Position numbers and translations under genes: made by a program. The notes beneath the pieces were generated by a model, which made no database searches, was not told the origin of the DNA, and worked only from the letters and a program-made list of their open reading frames with translations. Positions 15,162 to 19,387 of a stretch of DNA of 19,387 nucleotides are shown here, in pieces. This stretch comes from Clostridium sp. UBA5530 (lineage in GTDB: Bacteria > Bacillota > Clostridia > Clostridiales > Clostridiaceae). The stretch spans positions 103,097-122,483 of the forward strand of contig DINW01000008.1 of assembly GCA_002423705.1 (NCBI GenBank), read 5' to 3'. The first letter of the stretch is position 1. Each line of letters starts with the position of its first letter.

Positions 15162-15259
15162 AAAAAAGCACAGCAATATTAGGGTATATAGACCAACCCA
15201 TAATTGTTAATCCCAAAATCTAACCATTGAGGTGGGGGTTACATATGCAGTGCTTTTTT
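15162..15259. other. Folded MITE-like / terminator element
   Basis: Terminal inverted repeats of 14 nt (AAAAAAGCACAGCA and TGCAGTGCTTTTTT, one mismatch) enclose about 70 nt that are not AT-rich filler. Inside are two more stems, GGGT/ACCC (15182-15199) and TAACC/GGTTA (15221-15241). The T6 end makes it a plausible terminator of the catalase gene, but the size and branched inner part are unlike a simple terminator and suggest a small inserted element. No clear target duplication is seen. Confidence 0.5.
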
Positions 15260-15264
15260 GAGTA

Positions 15265-15345
15265 TTAGTTGAATCAATCTTATGGTTAGCTACAGCATGA
15301 AGGTAAGAGGGCTGAAAAATATAGACATCAGATAGAGATAAACAA
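15265..15345 (+). repeat. Dispersed structured element, copy B (divergent)
   Basis: Keeps both end boxes, TTAGTTGAA and TAGACATCAGATA, but has a shortened middle: GTTAGCTACAGC, ATGAAGGTAAGAG, GGCTG. CAGC pairs with GCTG in place of the longer apical stem. It follows the MITE-like element by 5 bp. Confidence 0.6.
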
Positions 15346-15383
15346 AGAAAACCTTTTAAAATTATATTGTTTATAATAATTAT

Positions 15384-15436
15384 TTGACAATACACAGAAT
15401 AAGTAATATATTACATATATAAAGGTAATATGTTAC
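15384..15436 (+). promoter_or_regulatory. Consensus promoter with two operator palindromes for marR-flavodoxin
   Basis: TTGACA (15384-15389) and TATATT (15407-15412) are 17 bp apart. GTAATATATTAC (15403-15414), a perfect 12-bp palindrome, covers the -10 box; GTAATATGTTAC (15425-15436), nearly the same, lies just past the start of transcription. Their centres are 22 bp apart, two helical turns. The whole block AATAAGTAA...TTACTTATT is itself symmetrical. This fits autoregulation by the MarR protein encoded next. Confidence 0.8.
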
Positions 15437-15473
15437 TTATTTTTTAATACCACAAAAGAAAGGAATAATTTTT

Positions 15474-15938
15474 ATGAACAGAAATGACTTGTTAAAAGAT
15501 ATGGATAACAAGAAAGGATTATTCGGACTATTTTTTGCTTTTAGTAATAGATTGCAGACTGCAGGGGATGCCTTTTATGAAGAGATAACGTGCAAGCAAT
15601 TTTTTCTACTTATATGTTTATCACTATTTCAGGATGAAGCACCAACTATAAATGAGCTATCGGAAGTCATGGGAAGTTCTCATCAAAATGTTAAGCAGCT
15701 TGTGAACAAACTAGAGAAACTTGGATTAGTAATGACTTATTCAGATGAGAAAGATAAAAGAAAGTTAAGAGTGGCACCTAGAGAAAAACTAGCTCAATTA
15801 AGCAAAAAGTATGAAGAGAAAGGAATTAAGTTTATGGACATGCTATACCATGGAATTTCCCCTGAAGAAATAGAAATTACTTTTAAAACTATGCTAAAAA
15901 TAGAAAACAATATTATATCCATGGAAGGAGAGAAATAA
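15474..15938 (+). CDS. MarR family transcriptional regulator
   Basis: A 154-residue winged-helix regulator. The DNA-binding part is TINELSEVMGSSHQNVKQLVNKLEKLGLV (58-86), with recognition helix about 68-82 and a wing at DEKDKRKLRV (91-100). Helices at both ends give the dimer interface. A single cysteine, Cys40, in EEITCKQFFLL sits at the start of a helix where some MarR proteins sense oxidants, but this is speculative. The gene is first in a two-gene operon; its stop codon directly abuts the flavodoxin start. The twin palindromes over its promoter are the likely binding sites. AAAGGAAT lies about 9 nt before the ATG. Confidence 0.9.
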   Translation: MNRNDLLKDMDNKKGLFGLFFAFSNRLQTAGDAFYEEITCKQFFLLICLSLFQDEAPTINELSEVMGSSHQNVKQLVNKLEKLGLVMTYSDEKDKRKLRVAPREKLAQLSKKYEEKGIKFMDMLYHGISPEEIEITFKTMLKIENNIISMEGEK

Positions 15939-16466
15939 ATGAAAGCTATTGTAGTATACACAAGTAAAACTGGATTTACAGAAACCTATGGAAATTGGAT
16001 TGCACAGGAACTTAAGTGTGAGGCAATTAGATACAAGGAACTAAATAAAGATAAGCTTCAGGGAATTGACACAATTATTTATGGGGGAGGAATTATGGCA
16101 GGCAAGGTGGCAGGACTAGACAAGGTGAAAAAGGCTGATTATATAAAAGGCAAGAACCTTATAGTTTTTGCTACAGGTGCAACATCAAAGGATGCTACAG
16201 AAATAATTAATAAAATGAAAAAAGATAATTTATCAGAGGATGAACAAAAGAAAACTCCATTTTATTATTTTCAAGGTGGAATTAATTATGAAAAAATGGG
16301 CTTTCTGTCTAAAACCTTACTTAAAGCAATGGCAAAGTCTCTAGAAAAGAAGGCTAACAGAACCAATGAGGAAACAGGAATGATGGAAGTATTAAAAAAA
16401 TCAAATGATAATTGTAATAGGGAATATATAAAGGAACTAATTCAGTATGTAGAGAAATGTGAGTAA
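15939..16466 (+). CDS. Flavodoxin-domain protein
   Basis: A 175-residue protein of the Flavodoxin_5 type (PF12724-like, related to HemG/protoporphyrinogen oxidase-type flavodoxins). The FMN phosphate loop is YTSKTGFTETYG (residues 7-18), and IIYGGGIMAGK and VFATGATSKD are the next flavin-contacting loops. It should bind FMN and carry electrons in the cytosol. The start ATG follows the marR stop codon with no gap (TAAATG), with GGAGAG in the end of marR as ribosome binding site, so translation is likely coupled. Control by the upstream MarR protein is inferred from the arrangement. Confidence 0.9.
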   Translation: MKAIVVYTSKTGFTETYGNWIAQELKCEAIRYKELNKDKLQGIDTIIYGGGIMAGKVAGLDKVKKADYIKGKNLIVFATGATSKDATEIINKMKKDNLSEDEQKKTPFYYFQGGINYEKMGFLSKTLLKAMAKSLEKKANRTNEETGMMEVLKKSNDNCNREYIKELIQYVEKCE

Positions 16467-16575
16467 TCATTGAATTCTAAACTACGAACCAAATGAAATC
16501 AGGCAGTGTGACATATAAAAAAAGATATCCGTTTATTTATAAATGTGTAAACTCAAAAGAAAAAGTTCCAAATAG

Positions 16576-16660
16576 TTAGTTGAACTTATCTAGAGTGGTA
16601 GCTACTGTTATCTCCAACCTAAAGAGGGTGGAGTGTTACAGTAGGTAGACATCAGATAAA
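16576..16660 (+). repeat. Dispersed structured element, copy D
   Basis: The copy with the best-paired stems: TTATCT/AGATAA closes it, CTACTGT/ACAGTAG is a perfect 7-bp middle stem, and CTCCA/TGGAG is apical, with inner CCT/AGG. It begins TTAGTTGAACTTATCTAG and ends GACATCAGATAA. It lies in a gap between the plus-strand flavodoxin gene and the minus-strand GH5-like gene. Confidence 0.78.
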
Positions 16661-16661
16661 G

Positions 16662-16685
16662 TCTGTATTTATTAAAAAATACAGA
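16662..16685. other. Perfect 9-bp hairpin directly after element D
   Basis: TCTGTATTT pairs with AAATACAGA around ATTAAA. There is no T-run after it. Other copies do not have this hairpin, so it may be independent of the element. Confidence 0.5.
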
Positions 16686-16724
16686 TTCAGTAAGTTTAGA
16701 TTTAAGGTAATAAAGTATGTATGT

Positions 16725-16789
16725 TGTAATAGAGTTTCTACATTCCAACACATAGCCTGTGTAGTGTTTGGGTAGGAACTCTATTTACA
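16725..16789. other. Long hairpin between flavodoxin and GH5-like genes
   Basis: A stem of 17 pairs joins 16725-16741 to 16772-16789 with one G-U and one bulged base (AGAGTTTCTAC with GTAGGAACTCT at the core). Inside, CCAACAC/GTGTTTGG and CACA/TGTG continue the helix to a short loop. It is downstream of both converging genes and may stop transcription from either side, but no clear T-run follows. Its regularity is also compatible with a small mobile palindrome. Confidence 0.6.
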
Positions 16790-16820
16790 TTAGCATCATA
16801 GACTGACTTTTGAAAAATAC

Positions 16821-17828
16821 CTAATTAAATATTGTTTTAAAGACGGGGTTAATGTTGTCTATCCAAGTATTGGATTCCCGATTATAAAACTTTGTATCAG
16901 AATTAACAGCAAAGGGGATTTTATTATTATCAAGTTGTTGCACAATGTATTTTGCAAATTCAACTTGTTCATCAATAGAATAATTATCACCATCATTGTA
17001 ATTACTAGGCATCCATGCCCCTACCCATGTAGGAATGCCAGTTTCTTTTTGCCATTTTAAGGCAGTATTAATTTTATCATCAATGAGTTTTTTTTCATTT
17101 GTATCACCAGTAGTCCATAGTTTTCTAGGATTTGTCTTACTTGGACCTGATGCATAAAAATGCCATTCAGCAATTAGATAATTATTGCTATTAGATGGTA
17201 TTTTTAGCTCCTTTAGATAATCAGCGTCAGAGTGCACACGGGGAGCAATGATAATAATTCTGGTTTTATTAGTTTTTCTAATTTCAGTAACAACCCTGTC
17301 ATAAACCTCATTAAGTTTTTCAGGTTGATTATTTATAGAGTCTGATGGTTCAATTATCAAATCAAAGGCTAATAAGCTGGAATAATCTTTATATCTTTCA
17401 GCAACTATTTTCCACCATTGAACTATTTTTTCAATGTTTTTTTCACTGGGTTCATTTTTAAATTCATCTCCTTGATAAGCAATTATAGGGATTACGTTAT
17501 TATTAAGACAGTGGTTAATTTGCTTATCTAGTCCTAACAATAAATCTTCAGTAGCATTGTCAGATATGCGGATACGAACATGAGATACACCTGCTGCTTT
17601 AAAATCCTTTACTGTTTTCTCATTGTATAACTTTTTACCCTGAGGAGTTTTTGACCAATCTACATCCAAACCTTTGCCTAAAAGTTTTACATATTCCCAA
17701 GGGACTATTGGTTCTTTTGACTCTATATTATTTACAGCATTATTAGTAGTATTTTTATCTATCACTATACAGGATAAAAGTGAAATTACAATAATAATTA
17801 ATGTTGGAATGATGAGCTTATTTTTCAT
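16821..17828 (-). CDS. GH5-related lipoprotein, catalytic nucleophile not found
   Basis: A protein of 335 residues starting at ATG 17828; GAGGTG lies 4 nt before it. A TTG at 17840 would overlap that site. Residues 1-20 are a lipoprotein signal with lipobox LLSC. The rest resembles a cellulase-type (GH5) TIM barrel: GKGLDVDW (51-58), AGVSHVRIRIS (79-89), VIPIIAY, DLIIEPSD (156-163) at the place of the NEP acid/base motif, EWHFYASGP (221-229), and GIPTWVGAWMPSNYN (264-278) at the place of the nucleophile loop, where the usual Glu reads Ala271. The Asn before Glu160 is Ile. It may thus bind, not cut, polysaccharide, or belong to a variant family. Downstream of the SdpI-family gene by 42 bp. Confidence 0.8.
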   Translation of the reverse strand: MKNKLIIPTLIIIVISLLSCIVIDKNTTNNAVNNIESKEPIVPWEYVKLLGKGLDVDWSKTPQGKKLYNEKTVKDFKAAGVSHVRIRISDNATEDLLLGLDKQINHCLNNNVIPIIAYQGDEFKNEPSEKNIEKIVQWWKIVAERYKDYSSLLAFDLIIEPSDSINNQPEKLNEVYDRVVTEIRKTNKTRIIIIAPRVHSDADYLKELKIPSNSNNYLIAEWHFYASGPSKTNPRKLWTTGDTNEKKLIDDKINTALKWQKETGIPTWVGAWMPSNYNDGDNYSIDEQVEFAKYIVQQLDNNKIPFAVNSDTKFYNRESNTWIDNINPVFKTIFN

Positions 17829-17870
17829 ATCACACCTCAAAACATGAAGTAATAAGTTTTATATAGGATA

Positions 17871-18251
17871 CTAATCTCGTCTGTTCCCATCTCTATCAAA
17901 GTTTTTTTTCAAAGCCTTTTCTGTAGGAAATATAGAACCAATTAAAGGGATAAGCTGTAGCATACAAATTGTTCCACCTACCGTACCTACTGTTTCTGTA
18001 TCTTTTCCTAGGACAAATAGGAGGGGTATTAGAGACACTATAAGGGTAATGCAGCCTAGTTTGTACCATAGTTTACCACAATATTCATGGGCGAATTTCC
18101 AAGTATCCTTGTTTTTCATAGACATGGAAGTTCGGTATCCGAAGGTACTATTAATTTCTTTAGGTGCACTTTTTATAAAATATTTGCCAAAACCAATCAT
18201 AGTAATAGGTAACAATAAGTTCATAATGAACATAAAAATCCAAAATCCCAT
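17871..18251 (-). CDS. SdpI/YhfL family membrane protein
   Basis: A 126-residue protein with three hydrophobic segments (about 3-25, 62-82 and 88-107) and the family signature FGYRTSMSMKNKDTWKFAHEYCGK (37-60). In Bacillus, SdpI gives immunity to the SdpC toxin and signals to its repressor; most family members in clostridia are uncharacterised, and this short one has only the core domain. No toxin-like gene is adjacent. GGGGGAA lies 5 nt before the ATG. It is probably cotranscribed with the GH5-like gene downstream. Confidence 0.82.
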   Translation of the reverse strand: MGFWIFMFIMNLLLPITMIGFGKYFIKSAPKEINSTFGYRTSMSMKNKDTWKFAHEYCGKLWYKLGCITLIVSLIPLLFVLGKDTETVGTVGGTICMLQLIPLIGSIFPTEKALKKNFDRDGNRRD

Positions 18252-18336
18252 AAAAATTCCCCCATATGTTATAATATTAATATTTTAACATCTAGGGAAA
18301 CTTAGTTTCAAGTGGGGTTGGGATTACAACTAAAAT

Positions 18337-18380
18337 TTACTTGGACTTATCTAGGTTTGTAGGTCCTATTATCTACAGCC
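18337..18380 (+). repeat. Dispersed structured element, truncated copy E
   Basis: Matches the 5' half of C2 (TTGGACTTATCTAGG, then TATTATCTACAGCC) and ends where the minus-strand ferredoxin gene ends. The stop codon TAG of that gene (18382-18380) lies at the edge of the match, so an insertion or deletion here may have set the end of the gene. Confidence 0.6.
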
Positions 18381-19030
18381 TATTTATAATCAATTGATTG
18401 TTTAGGGCATACATAAACACATTTGCTACATTGTATACAATCTTTATTGCTAAGAGCATGTCCCTTATAATCATAAGGAGCTATTCCCATAGGACAATTC
18501 TTTTCACATAATTTACACGACACACAGGAGCTATTTACTTGAAGCAGTGAAGGAGAATTCTTTTTATTTTTGAAGAATGAAATTAATGCAGCAATAGATC
18601 CCATGGGACAAAAGTTGCACCAAGTTCTGTTATTGTAAAATATTGCTAACACTATACCTATCAATGTGGTTACAACTATAAGTCTATAAAATATAAATCC
18701 CATGGCATAGAGGTCACCCCAGTTCTTTATCATTCCTAGGGTGAACATAGTAAGCATGGCAATAGTTACTGCTGCTCTAAATAAAGAAGATTTAAGAAAA
18801 CCAGGAACTTTTCTTTTAGAACTGAATTTAGATACTACATTATCATAAAAACTTCCTCTTGGACAAATGTTTCCACACCAAAATCTACCCTTAAATAAGG
18901 ATATAATTATAGGACCAACCATACATAATATAGCAATGAGTCCTATTCTGAAGTCAAAGAAACCTAAAATCATAAAGGCTATTAGTATTATATAAGAATA
19001 TTTTTTCCAAAGTTTTAATGGACTTTTCAT
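18380..19030 (-). CDS. NapH/CcoG-like membrane protein with 4Fe-4S domains
   Basis: A protein of 216 residues starting at ATG 19030 (GGGAGG 7 nt before it; the GTG at 19063 would lie in the operator and is rejected). About four membrane segments (about 12-45, 85-102 and 112-132). Two short cysteine motifs, WCGNICPRGSF (C52, C56) and WCNFCPMGS (C138, C141), are typical for NapH/NosR/CcoG-type membrane ferredoxins. Two ferredoxin sites follow: C169-C172-C175-C179P and C198-C201-C204-C208P. Such proteins pass electrons across or along the membrane, or help metal insertion. No nap, nos or cco genes are in view. The promoter and operator-like palindrome suggest control by a CsoR/CstR-type repressor. 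Confidence 0.88.
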   Translation of the reverse strand: MKSPLKLWKKYSYIILIAFMILGFFDFRIGLIAILCMVGPIIISLFKGRFWCGNICPRGSFYDNVVSKFSSKRKVPGFLKSSLFRAAVTIAMLTMFTLGMIKNWGDLYAMGFIFYRLIVVTTLIGIVLAIFYNNRTWCNFCPMGSIAALISFFKNKKNSPSLLQVNSSCVSCKLCEKNCPMGIAPYDYKGHALSNKDCIQCSKCVYVCPKQSIDYK

Positions 19031-19054
19031 GAAAGATCCTCCCTTTAAAATAAT

Positions 19055-19110
19055 ATACCCCACATGGGTATCTATAATGATATTATATTTAAGTTATACC
19101 TATGTGTCAA
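19055..19110 (-). promoter_or_regulatory. Consensus promoter with CsoR/CstR-like operator
   Basis: On the minus strand TTGACA (19110-19105) and TATAAT (19087-19082) are exactly 17 bp apart, a full consensus promoter. Just after the start of transcription lies the palindrome ATACCC-N5-GGGTAT (19055-19071), like the ATACCC...GGGTAT operators known for CsoR and CstR repressors, which respond to copper or sulfane sulfur. A possible half-site (ATAGGTAT) lies in the spacer. The repressor gene is not in the window. Confidence 0.75.
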
Positions 19111-19203
19111 TTAGATATTAAAGGAAAGTATAACAGCACAAGGTTTTAAAAATTTCAATGGCAACCAGGGGCAAGATAAACTTAAACGGTACAAAAAATA
19201 AAA

Positions 19204-19248
19204 AGAAAAGATATAAGGAAGAAGAATGTCCTCATCTTTTCTTTTTTT
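19204..19248. terminator. Strong terminator-like hairpin at right edge
   Basis: AGAAAAGAT pairs with ATCTTTTCT, with inner AGGA/TCCT, and T7 follows (A-rich on the other side). It probably ends a gene lying to the right on the minus strand, or isolates the ferredoxin promoter. From 19249 to the end I see no supported gene. Confidence 0.65.
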
Positions 19249-19387
19249 ATTTATATAAATTTTCAGATTGCCTTTCCAATGACCTTACAGATTGTAATAA
19301 GTATATATGGTTATTATAAATTAAAATAATCCCTATATAACTACAAGTGTTGTTTTAAGTAAAAGAAAAGCTATCAATCATATTTTG

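Noticed and set aside
19158..19319. Open frame of 53 codons on the plus strand beginning MATRGKINLNG
   Set aside because: No ribosome binding site, it runs through the terminator hairpin and is lysine/phenylalanine-rich only because of AT-rich repeats; no family recognised.
19249..19350. Minus-strand open stretch ending ...LLQSVRSLERQSENLYK before TAA
   Set aside because: It looks somewhat protein-like, but a stop codon precedes it inside the window and there is no start codon or ribosome binding site, so at best it is a remnant; not supported as a gene.

Overview
The window looks like chromosomal DNA of a low-GC, spore-forming anaerobe of the Clostridium type. The pointers are: very AT-rich sequence with strong A/T third-position and AGA/ATA codon preference, strong GGAGG-type ribosome binding sites, a CotJC-like manganese catalase, ferredoxin-domain oxidoreductases, MarR/flavodoxin pairs, and products such as DUF1846, GGGtGRT and SdpI-family proteins that are typical of clostridia. 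Species cannot be fixed from sequence alone. No rRNA, tRNA, CRISPR array, prophage or intact transposase gene is visible.

Layout. 1-2020: the 3' part of a DinB-like gene and a convergent MATE exporter share a bidirectional terminator. 2021-5719: a lipoprotein and a Cof-type HAD phosphatase form one unit, followed by the DUF1846 gene with its own promoter and strong terminator. 5741-7391: a small secreted protein on the minus strand and an aldo/keto reductase with C-terminal Fe-S motifs on the plus strand. 7472-9474: a tight two-gene operon (NifU-N-like scaffold plus GGGtGRT protein) with a clear promoter and a perfect-looking terminator; its codon use suggests high expression. 9503-11963: a three-gene cassette made of a HAD-IIIA phosphatase that probably starts at ATT, an HD-LUD fusion protein and a NUDIX hydrolase. 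11962-13413: a ~725-bp tandem duplication carrying two lipoprotein genes with identical N-terminal halves and divergent C-terminal ends, each preceded by a structured leader. 13567-15259: an APH(3')-like kinase and a manganese catalase, the latter ended by a folded, MITE-like element. 15384-16466: a MarR-flavodoxin operon with two 12-bp operator palindromes spaced two helical turns apart. 16725-18251: a lipoprotein related to GH5 glycosidases but apparently lacking the nucleophile, and an SdpI-family membrane protein, both on the minus strand. 18380-19110: a NapH/CcoG-like membrane ferredoxin gene with a consensus promoter and a CsoR/CstR-type operator-like palindrome.

The pattern that crosses these regions is a dispersed ~80-90 nt element (TTAGTTGAACTTATCT...GACATCAGATAA) found in five more or less complete copies and one half copy, on both strands, always between genes. 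Base changes between copies keep the same nested stems paired, so it looks like a structured RNA or a small mobile palindromic element of unknown class. It is the best candidate here for something not yet described. Other points of interest are the ATT start, the HD-LUD fusion with a possible internal start, the GH5 pseudo-active site and the metal/sulfur-type operator.

Much of the window looks like stress and redox housekeeping: catalase, flavodoxin, Fe-S scaffold, ferredoxin-type proteins, a NUDIX hydrolase and a drug exporter. These roles are inferred from family membership and are not demonstrated by the sequence.
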